Shown: piece after piece, positions 17,295 through 25,949 of the stretch
How the letters are laid out: each line of letters opens with the position of its first letter
Numbering within the stretch: the first letter of the stretch is position 1
Assembly: GCA_020634555.1 (NCBI GenBank)
Contig: JACKBK010000018.1
Span: forward strand, 1 to 64,000
Direction: 5' to 3'
Length of the DNA: 64,000 nucleotides
Origin: Caldilineae bacterium
GTDB lineage: Bacteria > Chloroflexota > Anaerolineae > JAAEKA01
Notes under the pieces: model-generated
What the model was told of the DNA's origin: nothing
What the model saw: the letters and a program-made list of their open reading frames with translations, nothing else
The model's database searches: none
Program-made: the position numbers and the translations under genes

Positions 17295-19589
17295 ATGCCA
17301 CCAGAGTCCTTCATTCCTCGTCCCAAACAAGCCGAAGTGCTGGCCTACACCGGCGGCAAGATGGGCGTTTCGGCGGTGCCGGGCAGCGGCAAGACCGAAA
17401 CGTTGTCCCGGCTGGCCGCGCAGCTCATCGCGGGCGGCAGCCTTGCCGGCCATCAGGAAGTGCTGGTGGTGACCCTGGTCAACTCGGCTGTGGACAACTT
17501 CTACCGGCGGGTCAGCAACCTGGTGAAGACGCGCGGGCTGCTGCCCCACGCGGGCTATCGGGTGCGCACGCTGCACGGCCTTTCCCACGACATTGTGCGC
17601 GAGCGGCCGGCGCTGGTCGGCCTATCGGACAAGTTCGAGATCGTGGACGAGCGCAGCGCGGACGAAATACTGGGCGAGGCGGCCGCGGCCTGGCTGCGCG
17701 GCCATCCGTATACGCTGGAACGCTTCCTCGACCCGGCGCTGGAGTCCAGCAAGCTGGACTGGGTGCGGCGCGACCCACTGCTGGACCAGGTCAAGGAGAT
17801 CGCGCTGGCGTTCACCCGCATGGCCAAAGATCGCCAGTTGGCGCCGGAGCAGGTGCGTGACAAGTTGGATGGGCTGGTCAACCCGCTGCCGCTGGCCGAG
17901 ATGGGCTGGGCGATTTACGCCGACTACCAGCGCGCGCTGGCTTACCGCGGCGCGGTGGACTTCGACGACCTGATCCGGCTGGCGCTGCTGGCGTTGCAGA
18001 GCGACGACAAAATGCTGGCCCGGCTGGGCGACCGCTGGCCCTTCGTTTTGGAGGATGAAGCTCAGGACAGCAGCCGCCTGCAGGAACAGATTCTGCGCCT
18101 GCTCACCGGCCCCGATGGCAACTGGGTGCGGGTCGGCGATCCCAACCAGGCGATCTACGAGACGTTTACCACCGCCAGCCCGGACTATCTGCGCGATTTT
18201 CTCGACGAAGAGGGTGTTGCCCGGCGGGAACTGCCCAACTCCGGCCGCTCCACCGAGAGCATCATCTGTCTGGCGAACCACCTGGTGACCTGGACGATGG
18301 ACGAGCATCCGGTTCATGCGGTGCGTGATGCGCTGTCGCCGCCACCCATCCTGCCCGCGCCACCCGGCGACACGCAGCCCAATCCGCCCGACGACCCGGC
18401 GGCCATCTACTTGATGGGCAACAAGTTCAGCCCCGACGGCGAGTTGCGGGCCGTGGTCGAGTCGCTGGTGCGCTGGCTGCCGGAACACCCGGAAAGCACG
18501 GTGGCAGTGCTGACGCCGCGCAACAAGCGCGGCTTCGATGTGGTCGATGCTCTGCGGCAGCGCGATGTTGAGACGGTGGACAGCCTGCTGCGCAGCTCTA
18601 CGTCGACCCGCAAGGCTGCCGGCGCACTGGCCAACGTGCTGCACCACCTGGCCGACCCGACCGCGCCGCAGCGGCTCGCCAGGGTCTTTCAGGTTTGGCG
18701 CCGCGCCGACCAGGAGGACCCGGAGGCGTGGCAGCATGTCTTGAAGCTCAGCAAGCTGTTGGCCGGTTGCCGTCAGGTGGAGGAATACGTCTGGCCGAGG
18801 GCAGGTCAGGACTGGCTGGCCGAGGCTGATCTCTCCGACGAGGACACGGCGTTGCTGGCGATGTTCCGCGGCGCCATCCAACGCTGGCAGGGAGCGATCG
18901 TGCTGCCGGTGGATCAACTGCTGCTGACGCTGGGCCAGGACCTCTTCACCGAGGCCAGCGACCTGGCGCTGACCCACAAGCTGGCGGTGACGCTGCGCCA
19001 GGCAGCCGAGCAGCATCCGCAGTGGCGCCTGCCGGAGTTGGCCGGCGAGCTGGCGGTCATCGCCCGCAACGAGCGCCGCTTCCTTGGGTTCAGCGACGAG
19101 GACAGCGGTTTTGATCCCAGCGCGTACAAGGGCAAGGTGGTGGTGGCGACGATGCACAAGGCGAAGGGGCTGGAGTGGGACCGGGTCTACCTGATGTCGG
19201 CCAACAGCTATGATTTCCCCTCCGGCCAACCCTACGACCAGTACATCGCCGAGAAATGGTTCGTGCGCGATGAATTGAATCTGGGCGCGGAGGCGCTGGC
19301 ACAACTGGAGGCACTGTTGGATAATCAACTCATTTACCGCGAGGGCGATGCTACGGCGCAGGCGCGCCTGGATTACGTTCGCGAGCGGCTGCGACTGCTG
19401 TACGTCGGCATCACCCGGGCGAAGCAGGAACTTGTGGTGACGTGGAATTCTGGGCGTTCAGCAACCAGCAGGCCGGAGGCTGTTCAGGCGCTGCCCCTTG
19501 TTGCGTTGCAAAGCTATTGGGAACTGGGCGGCTGCCGGCAGGACGAGCCAGCGTACGCCGCTGAACCTGTCAAATTCAGGAGTGTTTGA
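17295..19589 (+). CDS. UvrD/RecB-like superfamily I DNA helicase
   Basis: The protein has 764 residues from ATG 17295; a TTG at 17253 is the only in-frame alternative and neither start has a good ribosome binding site. RPKQAEVLAYTGGKMGVSAVPGSGKTETL holds the Q motif and Walker A, VLVVTLVNSAVDNFYRR motif Ia, and RTLHGLSHDIV motif Ib. RWPFVLEDEAQDSSRLQ is motif II, VRVGDPNQAIYETFT motif III, and TMHKAKGLEWDRVYL motif V. LLYVGITRAKQELVVTW is motif VI. All motifs are intact, so it should be an active 3'-5' translocase. Unlike AddA or RecB it has no fused nuclease; that is the next gene, whose ATG overlaps this stop by one base. Confidence 0.92.
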   Translation: MPPESFIPRPKQAEVLAYTGGKMGVSAVPGSGKTETLSRLAAQLIAGGSLAGHQEVLVVTLVNSAVDNFYRRVSNLVKTRGLLPHAGYRVRTLHGLSHDIVRERPALVGLSDKFEIVDERSADEILGEAAAAWLRGHPYTLERFLDPALESSKLDWVRRDPLLDQVKEIALAFTRMAKDRQLAPEQVRDKLDGLVNPLPLAEMGWAIYADYQRALAYRGAVDFDDLIRLALLALQSDDKMLARLGDRWPFVLEDEAQDSSRLQEQILRLLTGPDGNWVRVGDPNQAIYETFTTASPDYLRDFLDEEGVARRELPNSGRSTESIICLANHLVTWTMDEHPVHAVRDALSPPPILPAPPGDTQPNPPDDPAAIYLMGNKFSPDGELRAVVESLVRWLPEHPESTVAVLTPRNKRGFDVVDALRQRDVETVDSLLRSSTSTRKAAGALANVLHHLADPTAPQRLARVFQVWRRADQEDPEAWQHVLKLSKLLAGCRQVEEYVWPRAGQDWLAEADLSDEDTALLAMFRGAIQRWQGAIVLPVDQLLLTLGQDLFTEASDLALTHKLAVTLRQAAEQHPQWRLPELAGELAVIARNERRFLGFSDEDSGFDPSAYKGKVVVATMHKAKGLEWDRVYLMSANSYDFPSGQPYDQYIAEKWFVRDELNLGAEALAQLEALLDNQLIYREGDATAQARLDYVRERLRLLYVGITRAKQELVVTWNSGRSATSRPEAVQALPLVALQSYWELGGCRQDEPAYAAEPVKFRSV

Positions 19590-20425
19590 TGCCTCTCCCC
19601 AGCGATTTTCAGTTCAGCCAGGGCAGTTTGCAGGATTTCGTCGACTGCAAGCGCCGCTTCCAGCTTCGCTACCTGCTCGAGATCGCCTGGCCGGCTGTGC
19701 CGGCCGAGCCATACCTTGAGAACGAGCAGCATCTGCGGCTGGGCGCGCTGTTTCACCTGATGGCGCAGCAGCACGTGCTGGGCGTGGACGAGGGGCGCTT
19801 GACAGCCATGGCGCAGGAGGAGCCGCTGGCCGGCTGGTGGCAGAACTTCCTGCAAGACCGGCCGGCGACGGCGGGCGCGCAGTACCCGGAGACGGTGCTG
19901 TCGATGCCTTTCGGCCAGGCAGCCGAACGCCGGTTGCTGGCGAAGATGGACCTGGTGGTAGTGGACAATGGCAGGGCGACGATCTATGACTGGAAGACGT
20001 CGCGTCGCCGCCCGCCGCGCGCCTGGCTGGCGGAACGCATGCAGACGCGCGTCTATCCATATCTAATGATTCAGGCGGGAGCGGAGCTGAACGGCGGCCA
20101 GCCGTTCGCGCCCGAACAGGTCGAGATGGTCTATTGGTTCGCCGGTTTCCCCAACCGGCCGGAGCGTTTCAGCTACACGGCGGATCAGTTTGCAGAGGAC
20201 GGCGCGTCGCTGGCTGGGCTGCTGGATCAGGCGGCGACGTTGAGCCTGAGCGATGCGCCCTTCCCGCTGACGCCTGACGAGAGCAAATGCCGGTTCTGCG
20301 TCTATCGCTCGCTGTGCAACCGCGGTGTTGTTGCCGGCGATCTGAACGAGCTGGATTTCGACGACCCCGAACCGGCAGTTGAGTTCGATCTCGACTTTGA
20401 GCAGGTGGCAGAGGTTGAGTATTGA
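19589..20425 (+). CDS. Fe-S PD-(D/E)XK nuclease, RecB/AddB/Cas4-like
   Basis: The protein has 278 residues from ATG 19589, with AGGAG 7 bases upstream. FSQGSLQDFVDCKRRFQLRYLL supplies the first cysteine, GALFHLMAQQ the His-bearing helix, and LLAKMDLVVVDNGRATIYDWKTSRR the catalytic D...DxK core. ESKCRFCVYRSLCNRG gives three more cysteines. One N-terminal plus three C-terminal cysteines is the iron-sulfur 'staple' of AddB and Cas4 nucleases. The last 35 residues are acidic (EFDLDFEQVAEVEY). The gene overlaps the UvrD stop, so the three genes most likely make one helicase-nuclease. No cas gene is nearby, which argues against Cas4. Confidence 0.9.
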   Translation: MPLPSDFQFSQGSLQDFVDCKRRFQLRYLLEIAWPAVPAEPYLENEQHLRLGALFHLMAQQHVLGVDEGRLTAMAQEEPLAGWWQNFLQDRPATAGAQYPETVLSMPFGQAAERRLLAKMDLVVVDNGRATIYDWKTSRRRPPRAWLAERMQTRVYPYLMIQAGAELNGGQPFAPEQVEMVYWFAGFPNRPERFSYTADQFAEDGASLAGLLDQAATLSLSDAPFPLTPDESKCRFCVYRSLCNRGVVAGDLNELDFDDPEPAVEFDLDFEQVAEVEY

Positions 20426-20444
20426 GCAAACCGCCGCGGATCCA

Positions 20445-20702
20445 CCGTGAATGAATTCACGGCCTGACACAGAGAAGCATGCTGAAGCAAGCTGCCGAAT
20501 TCGGATCTCCGCAGCCTGCTTTGAGCAAGCTTTTCCGCTATCAGACGCCGGATTCATCCGGCGGGATGCCAGCCGCCAGCCGCCGTGAATGAATTCACGG
20601 TCTGACACGGAGAAGCATGCTGAAGCAAGCTGCCGGATATCGGACCGCCGCAGCCTGCTTTGAGCAGGCTTTCCGCTATCAGACGCCGGATTCATCCGGC
20701 GG
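20445..20702. repeat. Two tandem REP-like units
   Basis: Two copies of a repeat of about 120 bases with a period of 138 (20445-20564 and 20583-20702). Each opens with the hairpin CCGTGAAT-GA-ATTCACGG and closes with the hairpin CGCCGGA-TTCA-TCCGGCG. AGAAGCATGCTGAAGCAAGC and CAGCCTGCTTTGAGCA lie between. They directly precede a Y1 transposase gene, as REP/BIME sequences do with RAYT genes. They fill the 20426-20728 gap. Confidence 0.8.
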
Positions 20703-20728
20703 AGCTCTGCAAGAAAGGTATTCCGCTC

Positions 20729-21232
20729 ATGCCATTTTGGCGCTCCTATTACCACATCGTCTGGGCAACCAAGAATCGCGAAGCCTTGATCCAGCCAGAA
20801 CTCGAGCCGCGCCTCTTCGCATACATTGTCCGCAAGGCGGCAGAGCTGGACGCTTACATCTACGCGTTAAATGGATGGTTCGATCATGTACACCTTGTCA
20901 CCAGCATCCCTCCAAAGATAGCAGTCTCGCATTTCGTGAAGGATATCAAAGGCTCCAGTTCCCACGACTTGAATCTACAGGGACTTGAATACAGATTCGC
21001 ATGGCAGCGTGGATATGGCGTGTTGACCCTCGGCCAAACCCAGCTCGCCAGAGCAATAGCCTATGTCAACGAGCAGAAACAACATCATCGCGCCGAGACC
21101 GCGATCCCATGGCTAGAGCATTGCTCTGAGATCAACGAAGGCCCGGAGGACCACGGACTCACACGTTCCCACGTACCGGCGCTCAAGGAAGAGGCGCCGG
21201 TGTATAACATACTTGGCGATCCCGCGTTCTGA
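20729..21232 (+). CDS. Y1 (HUH) transposase, RAYT/IS200-like
   Basis: The protein has 167 residues from ATG 20729 (AAAGG upstream). YYHIVWATKNREALI is the family N-terminus and WFDHVHLVTSIPP carries the HUH metal motif as HVH. WQRGYGVLTLG and IAYVNEQKQHH follow; the Tyr of IAYVNEQ is in the position of the Y1 nucleophile. A single-strand DNA nicking and joining enzyme is expected. The gene is preceded by two hairpin-bearing repeats and ends only 9 bases before recJ, with no right-end hairpin. It therefore looks like a domesticated REP-associated transposase, not a complete IS200 element. Confidence 0.85.
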   Translation: MPFWRSYYHIVWATKNREALIQPELEPRLFAYIVRKAAELDAYIYALNGWFDHVHLVTSIPPKIAVSHFVKDIKGSSSHDLNLQGLEYRFAWQRGYGVLTLGQTQLARAIAYVNEQKQHHRAETAIPWLEHCSEINEGPEDHGLTRSHVPALKEEAPVYNILGDPAF

Positions 21233-21241
21233 TCCCGCGCC

Positions 21242-23557
21242 ATGACCTCCTGGCAAGCCCTCCCTTCCATCACCGTTCCCGACGCGTTGTGCAACGCCGT
21301 TGGCGGCCACCCATTGGTGGCGGAACTGCTGGTGCAGCGCGGCATCCGGTCGCCTGACACCGCGCTGGCTTTTCTGGACCCTGATCGCTATGCCGCGGCG
21401 TCTCCGCACGAACTGCCGGATATGGATCGGGGCGTCGAGCGGTTGCAGCGGGCGATGCGCAACGGCCAGCGGATCGGCGTTTGGGGCGATTTCGACGTGG
21501 ACGGGCAGACCTCCACGACCTTGCTGGTATCCACGCTCCAGTCACTGGGCGCGGACGTCACATTTCACATCCCGGTGCGCGACCTTGAGGGGCATGGCGT
21601 CACGGTTCCTGCCCTGCAACGTTTCCTCGATCAGGGTGTCGAGCTGGTGCTGACATGCGACACCGGCGTGGCGGCCCACGAGGCTGTGGCTTACGCAGCT
21701 GCCCGCGGCGTCGACTTTGTCATTACCGACCACCACGACCTGCCGGCGATGTTGCCGGATGCGGTCGCCATCATCAACCCGAAGCGGCTGGTGGGCGGTC
21801 ACGCATTGGCAAACCTGCCCGGTGTAGGCGTAGCCTACAAGCTGGCCGAAGCTCTATTCACTGCTTTCGGGCGCGCCGGCGAGGAGACACAACACCTTGA
21901 CCTGGCAGCGCTGGGAATCATCGCCGACGTCGCCTTGCTGTCCGGTGACACACGGGCGCTGGCGCAGCGTGGCATCGCTGCGCTGCGCCAGCCGCAACGA
22001 TTGGGCTTGCAGGTCATGATGGAATTGGCCGGGGTTAATCCCACCTGGCTGACTGAGGAGCACATCGGATTCGAGCTGGCGCCGCGGCTCAATGCGCTGG
22101 GCCGGCTGGACGATGCTAACCCGGCGGTCGAGTTTCTGACGACCGACGACCTTGGGCGGGCGAGAATCCTGGCTACACAGCTTGAGGGACTAAACGAGCG
22201 GCGCAAGCTGCTAACCGACCAGGTGTTTCGCGGCGTGCTGGCGCAACTGGAACGCGAGCCGGCGCTGCTGGAGTACGCCGCGCTGGTGCTGGCACATCCG
22301 CAGTGGCCGGCGGGCATCATCGGCATCGTTGCCAGCCGCCTGGTCGAACGCTACCGGCGGCCTGTGGTGCTTTTCAGCGCGCCGCCTGGCGAAGTTGCGC
22401 GCGGGTCAGCCCGCTCTGTCGATGGCTGTGACATCAGTGCAGCTATCGCGGCCCAGGCCGATTTGCTGTTCAGCTACGGCGGGCACCCGATGGCTGCCGG
22501 GCTTTCCCTGCCCGCAGAGCGCATCCCGGAGTTCCGTCGCCGGCTTTCACGGACTGTCGATGAGATGCTCGGTCGGGCAGCGGAGGCAGAGCCGCTGGCG
22601 GTGGATGCCGAACTGCCGCTGGAAGACATGAGCCTGGCGCTGGCGCTGGAGATCGAACGACTGGCGCCCTTCGGAGCGGGCAACCCTGCGCCTGTGCTGG
22701 TCAGCCGGAATCACTCGCTATCCAGCAGCCGGACCGTTGGAAGGTACAGCGATCATCGTATCCTCGATCTTGAAGATGAAGCGGGCAACGTGCAGCGCGT
22801 GTTCTGGTGGCAGGGAGCAGGCTGGCCGCTGCCGCAAGGCCGTTTCGATCTGGCCTACCGTGTGCGCGCCAGCACCTACCGTGGCCAGCGCGCCGTTCAG
22901 TTTGAGTGGGTGGATGCACAGCCGGTGGTGGAGGGCGCCGCCGAGCTCAGCGCTCCCACCTTGCAGGTCCTCGATTGGCGGGCCGCGGCCGATCCACAGG
23001 CCAGCCTGTCTGAGTTGCGGCACACAGGCGACGTGATTGTCTGGGCCGAGGCCAGCCAACGCCGCCAGGTCAGCGGAGCGGACCGAACACAACTGGAAAG
23101 CGCCATGACGCTGGTCGTCTGGACTGCGCCGGCCAGCCGCACCGATCTGTTGACGGCGCTGGAGCGGGTGCAGCCGCGGCAGGTCGTTTTGGTCGGCGTC
23201 GATCCGCAACTGGACGGGATGGAAGCGTTTCTGGCGCGGCTGGCCGGCTTGATCAAGCCGGTGTTGGCCAGCGACGGAGCGGTTTCGCTGGGTTTCCTGG
23301 CCGCAGCCATGGCTCAGCGCGAGGTGACGGTGCGCGCCGGGCTGCGCTGGCTGACTGAGCGGGGCCACCTTCGGATTCTCGAGGAGAGCGGTGATCGCCT
23401 TCAGCTTGCCCGCGGGGACGGCGTGACGTCCGGTGGCCTGGCCGCGGCCGCGGCTGATCTGCAAGCCCTGCTGAACGAGACAGCAGCCTATCGCCGTTTC
23501 TTTGCCCGCGCGGAACCGGCCTCGATCCTACCAGGAGTTAAAGCCCATGGACGTTGA
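21242..23557 (+). CDS. recJ: Single-strand-specific exonuclease RecJ
   Basis: The protein has 771 residues. DHH-superfamily motifs occur in order: RIGVWGDFDVDGQTSTTLL (motif I; most RecJ proteins have DYDVDG), VLTCDTGVAAHEAV (motif II), FVITDHHDLP (DHH, motif III) and NLPGVGVAYKLAEAL. The DHHA1 domain has ARGSARSVDGCDISAAI and SYGGHPMAAGLSLP (GGH). An OB-fold region follows (about 470-560), then an extra C-terminal segment of roughly 200 residues of the kind seen in Gram-positive and Chloroflexi RecJ. It degrades single-stranded DNA 5'-3' in recombination and repair. Its position after a helicase-nuclease locus makes a resection-repair neighbourhood. Confidence 0.95.
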   Translation: MTSWQALPSITVPDALCNAVGGHPLVAELLVQRGIRSPDTALAFLDPDRYAAASPHELPDMDRGVERLQRAMRNGQRIGVWGDFDVDGQTSTTLLVSTLQSLGADVTFHIPVRDLEGHGVTVPALQRFLDQGVELVLTCDTGVAAHEAVAYAAARGVDFVITDHHDLPAMLPDAVAIINPKRLVGGHALANLPGVGVAYKLAEALFTAFGRAGEETQHLDLAALGIIADVALLSGDTRALAQRGIAALRQPQRLGLQVMMELAGVNPTWLTEEHIGFELAPRLNALGRLDDANPAVEFLTTDDLGRARILATQLEGLNERRKLLTDQVFRGVLAQLEREPALLEYAALVLAHPQWPAGIIGIVASRLVERYRRPVVLFSAPPGEVARGSARSVDGCDISAAIAAQADLLFSYGGHPMAAGLSLPAERIPEFRRRLSRTVDEMLGRAAEAEPLAVDAELPLEDMSLALALEIERLAPFGAGNPAPVLVSRNHSLSSSRTVGRYSDHRILDLEDEAGNVQRVFWWQGAGWPLPQGRFDLAYRVRASTYRGQRAVQFEWVDAQPVVEGAAELSAPTLQVLDWRAAADPQASLSELRHTGDVIVWAEASQRRQVSGADRTQLESAMTLVVWTAPASRTDLLTALERVQPRQVVLVGVDPQLDGMEAFLARLAGLIKPVLASDGAVSLGFLAAAMAQREVTVRAGLRWLTERGHLRILEESGDRLQLARGDGVTSGGLAAAAADLQALLNETAAYRRFFARAEPASILPGVKAHGR

Positions 23558-23972
23558 GATGGAAGTGATGGAGATCGTACACCGCAACCTGCAAGCGATC
23601 TGGGATGCTGACCCGGACGCCTACAGTGAGACGTGCGCGCCCGACGTTTCCTTCTTCGAGTGGTATGTCACCACGCAGCGCATCGACGGCATCGATTTTC
23701 ACCTGCGCGAGATCCTGGTGCATGCCGGGGCGCTAGGCGGCAGCAGCGGCGCCCGCACGGAGCATGAAATCCTCCAGCCGCGGGTGCAGGTGTTCGGCGA
23801 CACAGCAGTTGTCACCTACACGCTGCTGGTGCGATCCGTTCGCGATGGCGCCGTCAGCCGTACGCAGCAGAACGAGACGCGCGTCCTGCACCGCTTCGAC
23901 GACGGCTGGAAACTGGTGCATTGCCACAAATCTCCCTGCTGGCGCGCACCCCACGACCCACCTGTGAGGTAA
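23547..23972 (+). CDS. SnoaL/DUF4440-like small fold protein
   Basis: The protein has 141 residues from ATG 23547, with AGGAG upstream, overlapping the end of recJ by 11 bases. IVHRNLQAIWDADPDAYSETCAPDVSFFEWYVTTQRIDGIDFH, followed by QPRVQVFGDTAVVTYTLLVRS and RVLHRFDDGWKLVHCHKSP, is the cone-like alpha+beta fold of the NTF2/SnoaL and CaMKII-association-domain group. Members range from enzymes to ligand-binding proteins; no catalytic role can be assigned. Probably translated with recJ and the next gene. Confidence 0.8.
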   Translation: MDVEMEVMEIVHRNLQAIWDADPDAYSETCAPDVSFFEWYVTTQRIDGIDFHLREILVHAGALGGSSGARTEHEILQPRVQVFGDTAVVTYTLLVRSVRDGAVSRTQQNETRVLHRFDDGWKLVHCHKSPCWRAPHDPPVR

Positions 23973-23975
23973 ACG

Positions 23976-24374
23976 ATGGACACTACGTTCCACCCCGGAC
24001 TTGCCGGCTCGGCTTCCGTTCAGGTTACTTCGGCCAACACGGCCCAGGCGCTGGGCAGCGGGCTGGTGCCGGTGTTCGCCACACCCGCGCTGGTGGCCCT
24101 GCTGGAACAGGCGGCCGTCAACGCACTGACCGGCTCGTTGCTACCCGGCAGTACATCAGTCGGCACGCACATCGATGTGCGCCACATGGCCGCCACACCG
24201 GTGGGGATGATGGTTACCGCCACCGCGACGTTGGTGGAGGCAGACGGGCGGCGGCTGTGTTTCGAGGTTGCCGCGCGTGACGACGCGGAACCCATCGCCG
24301 AGGGCATCCACGAGCGAGTCGTCGTGGACGAGCAGCGCTTCATGGATCGGGTTGAGGGAAAGCGCGCCGGGTAA
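23976..24374 (+). CDS. Hot-dog thioesterase, fluoroacetyl-CoA thioesterase (FlK)-like
   Basis: The protein has 132 residues and begins 3 bases after the preceding stop. The ATPALVALLEQAA and THIDVRHMAATPVGMMVTATATL segments carry the Thr, Glu and His pattern used by FlK-type hot-dog thioesterases. EADGRRLCFEVAARDDAEPIAEGIHERVVVDEQRF completes the beta sheet. The family hydrolyses or binds small acyl-CoA esters; most bacterial members are not known to act on fluoroacetate, and the true substrate is unassigned. It closes the recJ transcript. Confidence 0.85.
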   Translation: MDTTFHPGLAGSASVQVTSANTAQALGSGLVPVFATPALVALLEQAAVNALTGSLLPGSTSVGTHIDVRHMAATPVGMMVTATATLVEADGRRLCFEVAARDDAEPIAEGIHERVVVDEQRFMDRVEGKRAG

Positions 24375-24394
24375 GCCCAGGACAGCACTGCTTC

Positions 24395-25321
24395 TTACTT
24401 GCCCGACCACGCGGGATGGGAATAACTTGCGTCGTCGGTGGTCAGGCGGCGCACGTTTTGGCCGTCAGCGCTCATGATGTACAAACTCTGGGTCCCATCG
24501 CGGTCGGACGAAAAGACGATTTCCTTGCCATCGGGCGACCACGCCGGCTCGCCGTCGTTGGAGTCCGCCTGGCTAAGATGCGTCGCTTGGCCGCTCTTGA
24601 CATCCAGTAGCCAGATGTTGGCCACTCCGGTCTCCAGGTCTTGATTCATGAACACAATCTGGCGCCCATCTGGTGACCAGGCGGGAGTCCATTGCCGGCC
24701 ATCCACCGAGGCAGTAACGTTGGTTGCGGGCGCGTCCTCAACAGGCTCCTGCAACATGATGCGGATCTCGTCGGTTATTTCCTGCGATGCCAACTGCTTG
24801 CCGTCAGGCGACCACGAAGGATAGAGTGACTGGTCCTCGTAGTTGCCTGTAACACGTCTCATGTTGCTGCCGTCTGCATTCATCACCCAGATCTCGAAAC
24901 CGGCCTCGACCAGTTGCCGTCCTCCCTCCATTGGCACTTCGTAACTGCGCGTAGATGCGAACGCGATCTGTTGGCCGTCGGGCGACCAGGCCGGCATCAG
25001 GCTGGCATAGGTCGCATCGGTGAGTGGCCGTTGATCGCTGCCATCCGCGTTCATCAGCATGATTACCGGCGAGCCCAGCCGTTCAGACGCAAAAGCTATC
25101 TGCGTCCCGTCAGGCGACCAGGCCGGCGTGCCATCCCAACCGGGGTCGTCGGTCAGGCGGGTCAACCCTGTCCCGTCGGGGTTCATGATGTACACATCGC
25201 TGTTGTCGCTTTCTTCGCGCTCGAATGCCAGCCGGCCCGCGGGCTGTGTGTTTCCAATACCGCTGCAACCGGCAAGAAACAAGGTTACTGCCAGGCCGGC
25301 AAGCGCCAATCGTCGTATCAT
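24395..25321 (-). CDS. Lipoprotein with TolB-like beta-propeller
   Basis: The protein has 308 residues. The N-terminus MIRRLALAGLAVTLFLAGCSG is a lipoprotein signal with the LAGC lipobox, so it should be anchored outside the membrane. The rest is a series of about six WD40-like PD40 blades with the repeated string AWSPDG(T/K/R)QIAF/VF and SDVYIMNPDGTGLTRLTDD-type strands, which form a TolB-like propeller. Such proteins bind ligands or partners at the cell surface; the function is not defined. Its upstream side is occupied by mobile repeat copy B. Confidence 0.88.
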   Translation of the reverse strand: MIRRLALAGLAVTLFLAGCSGIGNTQPAGRLAFEREESDNSDVYIMNPDGTGLTRLTDDPGWDGTPAWSPDGTQIAFASERLGSPVIMLMNADGSDQRPLTDATYASLMPAWSPDGQQIAFASTRSYEVPMEGGRQLVEAGFEIWVMNADGSNMRRVTGNYEDQSLYPSWSPDGKQLASQEITDEIRIMLQEPVEDAPATNVTASVDGRQWTPAWSPDGRQIVFMNQDLETGVANIWLLDVKSGQATHLSQADSNDGEPAWSPDGKEIVFSSDRDGTQSLYIMSADGQNVRRLTTDDASYSHPAWSGK

Positions 25322-25370
25322 GTCACACCTTTTCTGCCGGATTCCGTCTGTCCCGGCATGTTGTTCTAGC

Positions 25371-25606
25371 GTAACTGCTCAACCTATAGTGTGCCGTCAT
25401 TCCCGCGGAGTTCCCAGTGCCATCACAGACGGCATGCGCCGTGGCAAGAAACTTCTTCGTTGTCATCCTGAGCGAGTGGAGCACGCGACTTCCTATACGG
25501 CGAATCGCCAGCGAAGGATCTCTCCGGGAAGTTTCTAGGCAGGCGGGAATCCAGGTCTGTGAGGAGTGGATTCCCGCCTCCGCGGGAATGACGGGTGAGT
25601 AGTTGC
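25371..25606. mobile_element. Miniature inverted-repeat element, copy B
   Basis: Left end GTAACTGCTCA with CGTCATTCCCGCGG, right end CCGCGGGAATGACGGGTGAG and TAGTTGC. Inside is GTCATCCTGAGCG ... CGAAGGATCT, a short palindrome pair found in many bacterial phyla, nested between CGTCATTCCCGCG-type arms. With copy C it fills most of the 25322-25949 gap; the remainder is the obgE promoter. Confidence 0.8.
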
Positions 25607-25687
25607 GTTTTAGCAACGGGGATTATACGCCAGCAAGCGCGTTTGCAGAAACCTACCGCGGACCCACCGGTTCAGCTTGCAGACCAT

Positions 25688-25900
25688 CGTCATTCCCGCG
25701 GAGTTCCCAATGCCCTCACAGACGGCATGCGCCGCGGCAAGAAACTTCTTCACTGTCTTTCTGAATGGGTCAAGCACGCGATCCACACGAGGCCGAACCG
25801 CTAATGAAGAATCTCTCCGTGGCCGTTTCGAGGCAGGCGAGAATCCAATTCTGCGAGGAGTGGATTCCCGCCTCCGCGGGAATGACGAGTGAGTAGTTAC
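25688..25900. mobile_element. Miniature inverted-repeat element, copy C (left end worn)
   Basis: CGTCATTCCCGCGG on the left and CCGCGGGAATGACGAGTGAG with TAGTTAC on the right. The interior is closest to copy A (shared TTCTGAATGGRTCAARCACGCG and GGCCGAACCG tracts). The outer GTAACT end is missing on the left. Confidence 0.78.
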
Positions 25901-25913
25901 CTCTAGCAAGGCT

Positions 25914-25941
25914 TTGTCCGGCGCGTTGGCTATGCTATAAT
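25914..25941 (+). promoter_or_regulatory. Promoter of obgE, leaderless type
   Basis: TTGTCC (25914-25919), 16-base spacer, extended -10 TGCTATAAT (TATAAT 25936-25941). The ATG begins 8 bases after the -10 box, so transcription should start at or next to the start codon. No ribosome binding site is present. Confidence 0.7.
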
Positions 25942-25949
25942 TCCGAACA

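Noticed and set aside
17622..19328. A 568-codon open frame on the minus strand
   Set aside because: Complement of the UvrD helicase, whose seven motifs are all on the plus strand.
19589..20425. Cas4 nuclease
   Set aside because: The Fe-S PD-(D/E)XK layout fits, but the gene overlaps a UvrD helicase and no cas1 or cas2 is near; a resection nuclease fits better.
20445..20702. Possible CRISPR array
   Set aside because: Only two units of about 120 bases that differ internally, with hairpins and an adjacent Y1 transposase; no cas gene in the window.
25417..25602. Short open frames inside the miniature elements (also at 13561-13824 and 25677-25892)
   Set aside because: They follow the palindromic repeat sequence and have no transposase features.
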